Below, in pieces: positions 1 to 17,213 of a stretch of 64,000 nucleotides of DNA. Origin of the DNA: Bigelowiella natans CCMP2755 (taxonomy: Eukaryota; Cercozoa; Chlorarachniophyceae); contig ADNK01000879.1 of the NCBI GenBank assembly GCA_000320545.1, positions 21,063 to 85,062 on the forward strand, in the 5' to 3' direction. The position numbers and the translations under genes are program-made. The notes under the pieces are model-generated. The model saw only the letters and a list, made by a program, of their open reading frames with translations, was not told the DNA's origin and did no database searches. Position 1 is the stretch's first letter; every line of letters starts with the position of its first letter.

Positions 1-1900
1 CGTCAATTCACACAGATGTATGTTGAGAGGAATTTTGCCACATCAGAAAGGACAGCAACATGAATGTGTCTGTTTTTTTTATATATTCGACGGAATTCTC
101 TTGCAAACATGGACCGGAACCCCCAAGCGCGACCACACATGATGTGCCACCAGCAGCCAACCACGTGGTGTTGAACATGAAAAGGATGTCACATGCTGCG
201 CTCGACCTGCAGAGTGGTAGGGGGGAGGACGACCACGGACGTGGAGTGGTGATTGACGTTGATGAATGCACCTAGCATCAGAGGGCAGAGAGGTCAGAAT
301 TCGCTGGTCTCACTGCAGGGTAGGGGAATCACCTTGCTGCGATTACGACGTGTCTGGGAGGGGGTCTGCCTCTTCTGTTTTCGCGCGACACATCGAGTGA
401 GAAATCAAGTTGTCGCAGGATGAAAACGGGATGCCCTCAGGTTGTCGCAGTGGGGAAAAACATCATTTGTCAATCGCGCTCGGCTGGCCCTTGTTGGAGA
501 AAGAAAGATTGGTCTCTCTCCAGATCCAATGGAGATTGAAGTGAAACTTGGTGCCCTCACAGGAGTTTCCTAATCTTCGGACACTATCGGACACTTACGG
601 GCAATAATGCTCTCTCTCCGGGGATTCGCCGCAGGGAGAGTGAGTCTCCGTGAAGATCTTCACACGTGACTCCAAAACAGAGTCCATGAGTGGATCTTTC
701 GACGCGAAAAGGAAGACGATGATGAAAGAATCTCTGGCGGGAGAAGTTCGAAAGCACAGGTACTCATCCTGCGAGGCTTGCGTTCGGGAGCTTGACTCTT
801 TGTCATGCTCTCAGCGTTCTGAGGCATGGGGAAATGAGGTGGACTCCATTGGCAACCAATCGAGAAATTGAGGGAGAAGGAGAACAAGCTGAATGACCGA
901 CTTGCGCGATTTGAACAATGCACAATGAACAATGAACAATGACAGCAAACCACGTTTCCAAAATGCAACAAGACGTTTGCAGTTGTGCGAAACGCAGTGC
1001 CTCGAGCTGAACCTAGCTAGCTAGCGAGGTCTGATTTTGGGCACGACACAATCATCGACGCCATGACAATGCTTTGAACAATTTTGCTCTGAAGGAAAGT
1101 TTGCGAAGGAGGAGCTTGATGAGAAAACAAAGAAAGTGGAAGCAAGTGGCTGAAACTCAAAAGGAAATCCAGGAAACAAAGGCAGAACTGAAGGAAATGA
1201 CAAATTCGAGGAGGCAGCCGGTGATGTGTTTTTGTTGACACCTGAGGAACAATCGGTCATCATTGTTCATTGTTCATTGTTCGGTGTGCTGCTGGCATGC
1301 ACAGCAGCGCGTTGAAAGCGCACCACGGGCCCTGCAACACAATGCACACCAGAGCTGGAGCGGTGCTCAATCATCAACGCGCACCACAACAGACTAGCAG
1401 ATGCTGGCCAATGAATGCGATGTGCAAAATGACGTGCAGCAAACAGCACGTTGCTGACAATGCCTGCCATGCTGGCATGCAATGCCACCTGCAAGTGTGA
1501 TGATGACTTGCAGCGTGGAGACACTCGTGCTTGCGTGCGAACAGGTGTGACAAACTGTTGTTCAAGTTGAAGAGAATTCCACCATCGCGCGCATCGCAGG
1601 TGAGGCGGACGGAGACGCGACGGTTGAAGTGCAAGCCGTCGCAGTTTGCCACAAGCGGCAACCCGGAAGAATCGGAAGCTGGGGGCTCTTTGGCGACGAT
1701 CGGATCGGAGGAAATGAAATGAAAATTAAATTTGAAACAGCTGGGGTTTCATGGGTGCGACAAAGATTTTTCTTGTCGCTTCTTTCCTCTTCATCTCAAT
1801 CCAATTGCAAAGCAAACAACGAACCGACGATCCAACAGTTGTCTCCAGCACCAGCACAGCACAGCACAGCACAACAGCACGATGATGAGGATGCAGCAGC
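1..1900. other. Spacer with decayed repetitive DNA
   Basis: No intact gene is supported here. Short coiled-coil-like peptides rich in Glu and Lys appear around 860-905 and 1095-1240, but they sit in three different frames and are split by stops, so they read as the wreck of a coding repeat. GAACAAT heptamer runs lie at 912-942 and, inverted, at 1257-1282. Part of the repeat recurs near 30722. The region has few microsatellites compared with the DNA to its right. Confidence 0.5.
912..1282. repeat. Inverted GAACAAT heptamer arrays enclosing a 310-bp segment
   Basis: Several tandem copies of GAACAAT lie at 912-942 and the reverse complement lies at 1257-1282, so the two arrays face each other. 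The segment just inside the left array (about 945-1010) is closely similar to 30740-30805. This arrangement suggests a small mobile element with inverted ends, but no flanking target duplication was identified. Confidence 0.55.
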
Positions 1901-2138
1901 AGCAGCGCCTGGCAAGGCGAGCGATCTGCTGCCGTAAGGGGGGGTCGATTTCCCTGCACGTCGCTCCTCCTCATCATCATTATCATTCTCCTCCTTCATT
2001 ACGGTTCGTGTGTTTCAGCTTCGCCCGTCTATGCGCTGTGGATGTAGATAGATGTACAGGAAGAGGAAGAGTAGGAAAGACTCCCTACTCCCTTGTCCTG
2101 ATCCCTTGTCCTGATCGAATGTGCATGGGTGTCCTTTT

Positions 2139-3044
2139 CTAGGTACGCTAAGACCCTGACCATCAAAGTTGCCAATTCCCCACCGACACCATCTTCGCTG
2201 CATTGTCAAACGGTCAGGAGAGCTGCACTTACCCCGGCCTACATTTCTTCGTCTGCTTCCACCTCCTCCTCCTCCTCCTCATCATCATCATCATCATTAT
2301 CATCATTATCTTCGTCTTCGTCGTCTTCATCATCATTAAGAAGTGGTCCCTCAATATTACCGCTGTTCGGATCGAGGTCCAATTCCTCGAAGCCGCTCCT
2401 CGTGAAAAGATCATCATTGTTCTGTACAGCAGACGATGTTGGTCATCGCAATGGAGGCAATCGTTACAGAACGGGGCGTGTTCTTCGTAATTCCTTTTTC
2501 GCCAGATCTCCAGCTTCTTCTTGTTCTTCTCCTTGTTCTTCTTCTTCCTTCTCTGCATCCCTTTCCAGCTCGGCAGGTCATTCGCACTCCCCTCCCACAA
2601 ATGTGCATGCATGCATCATAGTTACAAAAAATTACATCCATCTTCCACCCCCTCTCCCCTCCCTTTTCATCTTTCAGGGCAGCAAGCGGCGCTCAGAGTT
2701 GTCCTCGTGGGGCGGCCGAACACGGGAAAGTCTTCTCTGTTTAACGCCCTTATGGCTGAGGATGACAGGAGCGGCGACGTCGATGAAAAGCGAGGTCAGT
2801 GTTACACTAATTCTCGTCGTGGTAATAAGAAATGAGACACCGTGACAAGCAATATCATCGTTATCATGATCATTTTGTAATTGTCATCGTTGTCTTCGTA
2901 GCCGTGCAAAGCTTTAAATCCGCGGTCGTGTCTTCGATCCCAGGAACTACGAGGTGGGCCAGAAGAGTGATCACGGAGGGAGGGAGAGAAGGAAGAAGAG
3001 GGAGACGCAACCTCTTTGCATTGCCATCTTCTTCCTCTCTTTCT

Positions 3045-3082
<38 letters not shown>

Positions 3083-3912
3083 TCTCTGCCCTTCTAGCTA
3101 ATCGGCAATTAACGCTGATACCCTAGTCATAATAATAACATACACACCACCACCCATATTGCTATATTCTCTATTCTTGGTATGATGACGATGGCAAGGG
3201 ACTATAAGGAAGGCAGCTTAGCCTGGAAGGGAGCCCGAATACAGATCGTCGATACTGGTGATATCATTAACGTAATCGGATATTCTTCGGGAGAACAACG
3301 GTGGATTTTTGTCCCACGAAGTCTTTTGCTTGTTTTTTGTCCTTTCCTAACCTTTGCCCCCTCCCCCCTTTGTTTTCTCCAGGTGGTCTGGAAGTTGGTG
3401 ATACGCCAGATAATCCAAAGTAAGTATCTGCATCTTGAAACTGCAGCAAGCTACGTCAACGTACAGATTGCAGTGGGAAAACGCGCACGATTTCCACCTA
3501 TCTCAGACAGAAATCGTAGGAGTATTTAATGCTGCAAAATTGATGAGATCCGTGCGCAATCACATAGCATCTTCTTCATGATATCAATTATCCATGCTGC
3601 TGCTGCTGCTGCTGCTACAGTTGTAATAAAATTACTGGGGGGAGGAGGAAAGGAAGATGAAAAAGCGTTATCGAGTTATGCTGCGGATGTGATCAGTAGC
3701 GAGTTCTTCTTTTGATGAGACTGCCGTTGTTAAAGTGCGTTTTTGTTTCTTCCCTCTTGTTTCGTATTGTACGAACATTTCCTCCTTCGATCATGCTGGT
3801 GCATTCATTACCATACACGTGCAAAGCAACCTCTCTGCCGAGATGATAACGGAGATACGCCAGCAGTGCCAGGTTTTTTCCCAGTAATCGGCTATGATGC
3901 AAAGATTTACCG

Positions 3913-3944
<32 letters not shown>

Positions 3945-3958
3945 TATACATACCAACA

Positions 3959-3993
<35 letters not shown>

Positions 3994-6045
3994 TCCTGAG
4001 CTCGGGAATATTATGGCCTGGCTTCTGAAATCTCCCCCCTCCCCCCCCCTCCCATCCGCAGGTGGCGCTCGAGAAAGCGGACGTGATACTTGTCGTGTGC
4101 GAGGCACATCGTCAAGGGTAATAATGGAAGGAAAAGATATCAAATAAAAACAAACCAAAAAACCCAACGACGGCTACGGTCTAAAGAGAGCCTGCTCTGA
4201 TCTGCTTCTCCTCCTCCTCCTCCTCCTCCTCCTCCTCTTCTCAGGGTCCATCCAACCGATAAGGAGATCATCATGCAGCTTCGACGCAAGATACCAAATA
4301 GTGGCAGCCTACCACCATCTTCATCACCTTCCTCCTTCCCCTCACCATCGTCATCCTCGTCGTCATCATCAACAACAACTCCACGGGACAATGCCAGTCG
4401 TCCAAAGGTCCCGTGCATGCTTTGGAATTGGGGGATGGGGAGGGAAGGACGCACAATATATCAACACGCATCGATGTGCTCGAAATGTCCTCCTTCGTAT
4501 TCTCTTTCTCCTTCACCAAAGAAACATCGTGCCGTGCGTACACACGTTCTCACGCACACCCCCCTCCTACTTGCTCCTTCCCTCCCTCCCCTTCAAGATC
4601 CAACTCGTCGTTAACAAAGTGGACAACGAAGCAAAGCAGCTCATGGTAGGAAGGAGGAGGGGGAGTAAGGGGGAGGCAGATCTCTCTCCCTCTCCCTCTC
4701 TCTCTCTCTCCCTCCCTCTCTTTGTATGTGCGTGTCTATCTCCTTCCTTCCTTTCTCTCCTATATTTCTTTTCTATGCCCGCGTGCATGTACGTACGTGC
4801 TTGTGTGAAGATGTATAGGTGTGTGTATATTATTCCATGCATCATCGTATGATTAGCAGACGGCTAGTAGAAGTAGTAGCAGTAGTTGTAGCCAGCAGCA
4901 GCAGCAGCAGTAGCATTAGCTGATAAAAATTATATCTTTACGTCGTTCCCACCGTCGGCAGTACTATGAATTCTTCGAGCTATCACGCTTTGGGGTGGGA
5001 GACCCAATGCCCGTCTCTGCGTCCAAACGGAGGAATTTGAGCTTGCTTCTCGACGTGCTGTGTGAGGAGGCCCGACACCACGAAACAACAGCAACCTCGT
5101 CAACGACTACTCCTCCCTCACCAACACATACCAGGACGCAATTAGCAGCAGCAGCCATCGACCCCCCCCCCAAGGGTGAGGGTGAAGAGCCGCCCCCCCC
5201 CCCCCCCTGTGCTCAATATAGCAATCGTTGGGAGGGCAAACGCTGGTAAGTCGGCAGTAGTAGAGGCAGGGATTAGTACAGTAGCTTGGATGTCGTATGT
5301 ACACGCACACGCACACGTAAATAGTAAAAACGTATCGTGGTCCTCCCTGTAGGGAAATCGACGCTTTTGAATCGTATTCTTGGAAGACAGAGAGCTATCG
5401 TTAAGGTGGTAGTAGTAAAAGTAGGATACGAGGAAAGAGGAGGAAGAGGAGGAGAGGGAGGCATATCCGTGGTTTCGTTTCGCTGCTGCTGCAACCATAC
5501 GTTGGTACGAATAAAGAGCAACGGTGATGCGTATCTATTCACCGATGATGATGATGATGATGAATGATGATACTCATCCCCATCACCACCCCCGTCGTCT
5601 ACTTTATTGTCCTCTGCTGGGCGAACGCACGCAGGATATGCCAGGCACAACAAGGGACACGATTGCGGAGACCACCACCTACAAAGGTTTGTGCGCTGGA
5701 GAGTGGGAACGATGATGAGGATAACGATTGAAACAACAGCGAGGTCAATGCGTACAAAAGAGCGATGATTCTTCGTAAGCGACCAGCAGCCAAGCCGTTT
5801 GATGGGCAGTTACCGTTCGCCGATATACATATGTCTGACATAGTATCAACATCATTCGTGTGCACGCAGGTGCGGAGATAAACGTGATTGACACTGCCGG
5901 TTTGAAGGGGAAGATGAAGCTTGACCTCTTTTCGTCATCATCATCACCATTGCGACAACAGAGGGGAGGAGGCGCAGCTTCGCCTCGAGATAAGCCAGGT
6001 CAGATGCTGCTCTACCCGTTAATACTGGAAAACTTACGTGTACTG

Positions 6046-6076
<31 letters not shown>

Positions 6077-7543
6077 GACTATCTTTTGAAGTTAAAGTTG
6101 GTTTCTTTCTTTCTTTGCTCGTCTGTTTGTGTGGCCGTGTTATCCACTCCTTCTCCTCCTCCTCCTCCTCCTCCTCCTCCTCCTAACGAAGGTATTCCTG
6201 GAGGGCCAACGAAGAAGTAAGCATTCACGTAGTAGTAAATGTAGTAGCAGTGTTTTGCTAAGATGCCGGGTATACGCAGCAGCAGCAGCCTTAATATGCT
6301 GGCAGGGGCTTTGACTTCTGCCAGTAGCGATGAAAATACTGAAACGATGTAATCATGCCTTTCGTATTCTTTCAGCAGCTGTTTCAATCGATCGTTGGCT
6401 ATTGTGTTCTTCTACAATATCACCCGTCTATCATCTGTATTTACAGTTACTGTTGTTGTTGCTGTTGCCGCGCATCAATGCGTGCACAACAACACACGCG
6501 CATATTGCACACAACCCTCCATTCTAGGGAAAAGAGGCGAAAGCTGACTCGTGGAGATAAGGCTGCTGTACAACGTCAGCGATTTAAGGTACTTGTTCTT
6601 GCAGGTGTTCTTCTAGCAGACTCTCACCGTTTGAATAGAATTAAGATCCCCCCCCCCCCCCCCTCTTCGACTTAATTATTTATGTCACATGTATGATGGT
6701 CTCTACCATCCACTCCATTCTCGTCACCTAACGTCTCGAGCCGACGTTCCTATCGATCGTTATGCAGGAAATAGAAGCTCGGAAAGAGGAGATCCGTCAG
6801 TGGGACCAGCAACAGGTAGTAGTAGTAGTAGTAGTTGTTGTTGTTGTTGGTGCAGTAGTAGCAGCAGTAGTAGTAGAAGTAGTAGTAGCAGTAGTGGTTC
6901 TAATCGGTTCTCCAAGTAACCGGGCTGGGTACTGCTACTGAAATCTTAAAAAGATGCACTCCATGTAATCTCAAGAGTTGGAAGCAAGAAAAATCGCCCT
7001 AGTCTTTTTAAATCGCGCGCACTCTGTCGCGGGATGTATAACGGACTTCCCCCCCCCCCCCCCCCACCTCCTCACTGCACGCAGGCTTTGGAGGAGAAGA
7101 AGCGCCGAGCTGAAGAGAATTTGGACAGTGAGGATGATCTTGACGCCTACACGCTTATCCGTACAAAGAGAGCGATCATCAATGTAAACGAACGCCACCC
7201 GCTCAGCATGAAGAAGAAGAAGAAAAAAAGGAGAACACCGCAATAATTTTCATCATGCTGCTACACACTTGACGCACGAGGATTCGTGCATGGTTCCATA
7301 ATTGTAGGTGGATATAGCAGAAGTACAGCTGTGTTTTAGAAATGGAGAGGGAATGATGATGATGATGATGATGATGTTGATGATGATAGGGACATTATTT
7401 GTGTGCTTTCGTGCAGGCCGACGTTGTGGTAGTTGTGGTGGACGCAATGGGAGAGTCTCCTTTCTCCATGAGAGACGTGCATGCGATCAGCTTCATCATT
7501 AAGCAGGTGGGGAAATATTTGTTAATGCAGCGGGTACTTAGTA

Positions 7544-7588
<45 letters not shown>

Positions 7589-8400
7589 GTTTGTCGTCCA
7601 TCCATCCATCCATCCTCATCATCATCCTCATCATCATTAATCATCATCATCATCATCATCATTAATCATCATCATTTATCATTAATCATTCATCATCACC
7701 ATCGTCAATATCGCTCCAAGGGGTGCAAGGTGGTCGTTGCCGTGAACAAGATGGATGAAGCGTCGCTTGACCTGCGCGAATACACTGATTGGCTGCGCTC
7801 GCGGACGCAAGGTGGGAGGCGCAGCTTGTGAGTAATGAAGAATAGGGAGCAGAACGAGATTGGAGAGACCTATCATCAGATAGTCTGATGTTCATGCTAC
7901 TACTTGCTACTTCTCCTCCTCAGGTTTCCTCTCCGCTAGGATGTTGCGCGTTGTAGAGCTTTCAGGTGGTTGCGTGCTCTTGCAGGAATCTTTCCACCTG
8001 GCTTAGAAAATGACCCGAAAACGTCACAATTATTTCAAGATCTTGTGACGACGGTGCTATCGATGGCATCATCTATCACAGCCGTTCGTATACACGAAAA
8101 CCTCGGCACATTTGTTTTTAATCTTCATTTGTAATCGGCCGTTTCATGAACTGTGACATTTTTTTTCCTTCGTGTGATGCTCTGATGACGTACATAATGC
8201 ATCTACTAGCTTTCATTTCTATTGTTTGCCTCCGGCATTAAAATGCCGACGTTCTCATCTAGCCATCCCAGTGATGATGTTCTGTGATGACCCTACTACC
8301 AGCGAAACGTGGATGGGGTGTGTCCGAGCTCATCAATGCGTGCCGCAAACAGCATCAACTGGCAATGACCATCAAAGGAGACGACAATGGGTGCAGTTAG
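2139..8400 (+). CDS. Der/EngA-like tandem GTPase (intron-rich, KH domain not seen)
   Basis: Double-GTPase protein of the Der/EngA family, which in bacteria and plastids acts in large ribosomal subunit maturation. GTPase domain 1: P-loop GRPNTGKSS (exon 2678-2794), switch I PGTTR (about 2903-2951), DTGG (3214-3420), NKVD (exon 4598-4645) and SASKRR (exon from 4962). GTPase domain 2: GRANAGKST (split across 5245/5353), MPGTTRDT (about 5636-5687), DTAG (exon from 5870), NKMD (exon 7721-7811) and a GWGVSEL element in the last exon (8303-8400). At least 16 exons are needed. A charged insertion of about 100 residues separates DTAGLK from the LDAYTLIRTKRAI helix (7085-7183). A Ser/Pro-rich loop precedes NKVD (exon 4245-4407). 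The C-terminal KH-like domain usual in Der is not visible before the TAG at 8398. The 5' end is unclear; a Ser-rich leader around 2139-2700 could be a transit peptide. Identity is secure, exon details less so. Confidence 0.85.
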
Positions 8401-9525
8401 TTACTAGAGTTAATTGTTAATTGTGCTGCGACTACTCAGTGAATCGGTCTTCGGTTAAACCATAGCAGAATGTCGGGCCCAGTCATGACGTATCGATCAG
8501 TTCTATCTTATTCGTCAACGTGTTCGCATATCTAGATATGCTCGTTTTATGTACGCGTATGTTGCACATATTCTAGATATTGTGCGTCCGTACCAGAGCA
8601 TTACAACTGAGCGCTCAGGCTGTAAATGCACCGCTAGACCTGACCGTTTCGCACTTGCCGTACGATACGCGACAGCACAATAATTCTAGTGGCCAACACG
8701 TTCAGTGAACATGGACACAATGTTTCCCCGAGGCATTAGCATGTCGCCTATACTAGTATAGCTGCTGCCCCAATTGTAGAAACAACAAACATTAATTAGG
8801 CTATATGTAGCTATGTATGCTGGTATGGCTGCGTGGCGGAGCACATACTCGGCATCATAAATCCCTGATCACGAATCTATATATAGATATGCGTTCGTAG
8901 CCTTTCATGCGCGGGCTATCTAGCTATACGGCATGTTATGACCAATATGTGTATTGTGTACATGAGTGTTGAGTGAATGAGCTGTATCAATGACAATGCG
9001 CTCGCATCGTAACTTACACGAGTCGTAGGCTAATGCATGGCCACACATCTACACCACTTGCGAATGTCTAGATGTGTGCAATGAGCTGCTTCCTCCTTGT
9101 TTGCATGTAGCATCCATCCATCATTATCATTATTATTACACACGAGCACATAGAGCCATTCGGGTCATTGGCCGGCATCCATCGGTGGGAAAGCAAAATC
9201 ATGATAAAAGGTTATGATGTGCATGTGCATAAGATCTTACAGAGGCGCGTGTTTTCCTCTCGATGACGTACGTTGCGCTCGCCTCTAAAGCCTACGCTAC
9301 GTTGTTTGGTCCTCAGAGCACCCTTCACTGACAGGGGAGACTCATCACAAAAAGGAGATTCCACCACCTCATCCGTGCGCTCGTGTCGTTTAGTCGCCAA
9401 ACCAAAAACGTCCTGTCGCGGTTATAATTTTTGAACGCCGTTCCAGTCCTCCTCCGCCTCCTCCTCTGAATCATGAAGTTGCACGTAGTAGCACATACAT
9501 TCTTCTTCTTCTTCTTCTTCTTCTT
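8401..9525. other. CTAG-rich spacer without genes
   Basis: The convergent Der and dihydrolipoamide dehydrogenase genes are separated by about 1.1 kb with no convincing ORF and almost no microsatellites. Short palindromes based on CTAG, TCTAGA and GCATGC are frequent. One is a perfect 16-bp palindrome at 8526-8541. Similar spacer texture recurs at 17214-18350, 44000-44680 and 58300-58960. Confidence 0.5.
8526..8541. repeat. 16-bp perfect palindrome
   Basis: The sequence gcatatctagatatgc equals its own reverse complement. It lies in a gene-free spacer; no function is implied. Confidence 0.8.
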
Positions 9526-14662
<5,137 letters not shown>

Positions 14663-15432
14663 ATTTACGACATGGAATATTAATCATACCCTCTACATAA
14701 CTCAGGCAATCTTGATCTACAGACAGCCGGATCTTGTTGTTGAAATTCTCATCCGTGCAACTTCAGACTTAAGAATCCTCATCGAGGGTGGCGCTGGAGA
14801 GAACGAGCAATACATTTAGCCCCATAAACCTAAAAATTCTTTTGACGTAAGAAAATAATGAAGGTCTCCCTGGCGAAAACTATCTACGCCTTCACGAACC
14901 AAGCTAAACCGCTCTTAGATTTCAGCTGGAGGATTGAGGCGTATTTAGACTAAAATAAAGCGCATTGGGGGAGTCGCATGAGCAAAACAAAGGGGTTCCA
15001 CCCATTACTCCCCAGCTGAACACCCATCGATTATCCTTTGGATTAGAGAAAATCGAAATATCGGGCTGTATCGGGTAAATTACATCCATAAGATATCTCT
15101 GAATGCTTCTCGTAGAAAAATTGTATAATTGGGTGCGACAATATCATTATGCATGTCGTAGCATATGGAAAGGTCCTATTTCGTAGAAATCCTGAAATCC
15201 TCAAATGCCCAGCTCCCATCTTCTTCTCGTCCAAGAGCATGACTTGATTCACCGCATGTAGTGCATGTGATGATGATGATTCCCAGTTCGTCACAGCCTA
15301 TTTTTTGACATCAACTGAATTTTGTATGATCTGTGCTGGCACACGCATTTCAAGCCGAAAAGGGCTGCGTTCGTTCTGTGCGTGTTACTTGGATGACAAC
15401 CGGAACGGAAGGGCGAAGCAAAGTTCACGTGA
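14663..15432. promoter_or_regulatory. Divergent spacer between two genes
   Basis: This is the shared 5' region of the minus-strand dihydrolipoamide dehydrogenase gene and the plus-strand membrane-protein gene. No microsatellite and no recognisable promoter motif were seen. It is presumed to hold both promoters from position alone. Confidence 0.3.
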
Positions 15433-17213
15433 ATGTATTTGCTGGAGTGGCTCGTTAGCGACGCAATCAAGTGTGTCATAGCCGCAGGATGTGTCGTCTA
15501 TGCAATTCTATATAAGAACCCGAAAAAGAAACTGCAGCTCCCACGAAACGTGAACCTCGTTTTATCCATCATCCTCACAGCGTTCTACATTGTAAGCCAT
15601 GATGAACTTTATTATCATTACGCCAAAGAAAGAATGGAGAGTGTCAATAGATCCTCGTTTCAATTATCTTGCTATGATGTAATCATAAGAGTATTATTAT
15701 ATGAAAAGGGAGCCCGTGAACCATTCTACTTTGGATGGCAAGCATACGTTATCCTCGCCGACACCATTGCGGTGAGGAAGGACGAAAACTTCTTGCTAAT
15801 CTTTTGCATTCAATACATGAACGACATTTTTGGTAATTAACTTCATGTTGTCTTGGTCGCAGATTTTGGCAGCTGGGCTCGTGCTGGTGATACTCCAAAT
15901 TATATCATGCTTTGATTCTTTTAATGATGAAACTACCATTAGTACTTCAGCGTGTTGCTTGCGAATGCACGGTACGAAGCATCTATGTGCACGGAGCATA
16001 TTTCGGCTGTTCCATTTAGGATCATTCTCGGGAGTAAACGAAATATTTGCTTTCTCTTTTTCACAAGTAGTGAATGGTTTTCTTTACTCTCAGTAATCGT
16101 CTGTGACACTCTCTTATCTTTCGTCGCAATGATCGGTAAATGACTCATCAATGCTATCGACAACTTCCTTCATTTTCTATGCTGCCTTACTCCTCTCGTT
16201 CTTTCTGCGTCTATTTTCCTTCAGGATCACTCGTCGCCAACCGAATATTCTGGAATGCTTTCCGACACATCGGTGTAGTGTTCGGCTTGACAACAGGAGG
16301 TGGAGTATGGCAATGGTCATTGTATCGCCTTGGTCGTCTCTTGAAAGAATCCAGCAAGAAAGTTGAAAAAAGGAGTACGAATATATTAACTCCTCGAAGA
16401 GTGCCATGTGAGCGGGGATCAGAGGAGAATGGAACCTCAAACTTTGATTTTATGAAGCAACAACAACAGCAACAACCAAGCAGCCGTGCTCATAGACCTG
16501 CAAAAAAAAGGGTGATACACGCACCACCTGTGCGACCGAATGCAGCATCTTGCCTCCCTACTACCCAGGACTCCTACTACCCTACTCTATCAACAGCGAC
16601 ATCAGCCGTGACCTCTGTGATGAACAATAGTGCTGAATCGAAGCTCGGTGGCGGAGCTGTCAACTCTGAGTCCGAAGTGGATAGGCCAGGGCTAAGTGTT
16701 CGTATAGGTGATATCACCCCTGAGGAAGGAGGCAGCGCCCAAGACCTGTATGGCCATCAACGGAAACAGCAGCAGCAACATCAACAGCATCAGCGTCAGC
16801 ATTCGTTAAAACACGCAGGTACCGCAAGTGGGATGACCAGGAGTCGGCTTTCTTCCGTAGAGCTTCAACGCGGACTGCGAGAGAGCAAAGAGGGATGCGG
16901 AGGGAGCAACAAAGGAACTGTGGTGGAGTTCCAAGAGTTTCACCTCGACCTTACAGATGGAGAGAAGGAAAAGCTTCGCAAGGATAACAGGGCTCTACGA
17001 CGGCTGTGCTGGCTTAATTCGATTGGAATCCTATTCATCGTTATCATCGTCGTGCTCGCCGGCTACGTTGGGACCCTACAGATTATGTCGGACCAAAGGT
17101 TCTCCGAATACTTGGACGAGTTGAACCGAGAATACGACCTAGCCGTTGACATCTCAAACTACATCCCACTCTTGGCCAACTGGTACTTTCTTTACTACAC
17201 GTCTCCAAAGTGA
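15433..17213 (+). CDS. Unrecognised multi-pass membrane protein with long polar tail
   Basis: Not assigned to a family. The first exon (15433 to about 15771) encodes at least three hydrophobic segments (CVIAAGCVVYAIL, NLVLSIILTAFYIV, YFGWQAYVILADTIA). Later exons add ILAAGLVLVILQII (from about 15862), VIVCDTLLSFVAMI (about 16095-16136) and, after an acceptor near 16224, FRHIGVVFGLTTGGGVW. This gives about six segments before a roughly 230-residue polar region rich in Gln, Ser and His with two poly-Gln/His stretches. A final hydrophobic helix (ILFIVIIVVLAGYVG) follows a short basic Leu-rich helix. The first six segments would suit a receptor-like or transporter-like core, but no signature motif supports either. 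Introns are short and lack microsatellites. Splice sites between 15900 and 16220 are uncertain. Confidence 0.65.

Noticed and set aside
3837-4117. First G domain of Der as a stand-alone small GTPase
   Set aside because: The chain continues in phase through NKVD and SASKRR into a second complete G domain, which is the Der arrangement.
7544-7700. CRISPR-like repetition
   Set aside because: Only simple CT and CAT microsatellites, no spaced direct repeats with unique spacers, in a eukaryotic intron.
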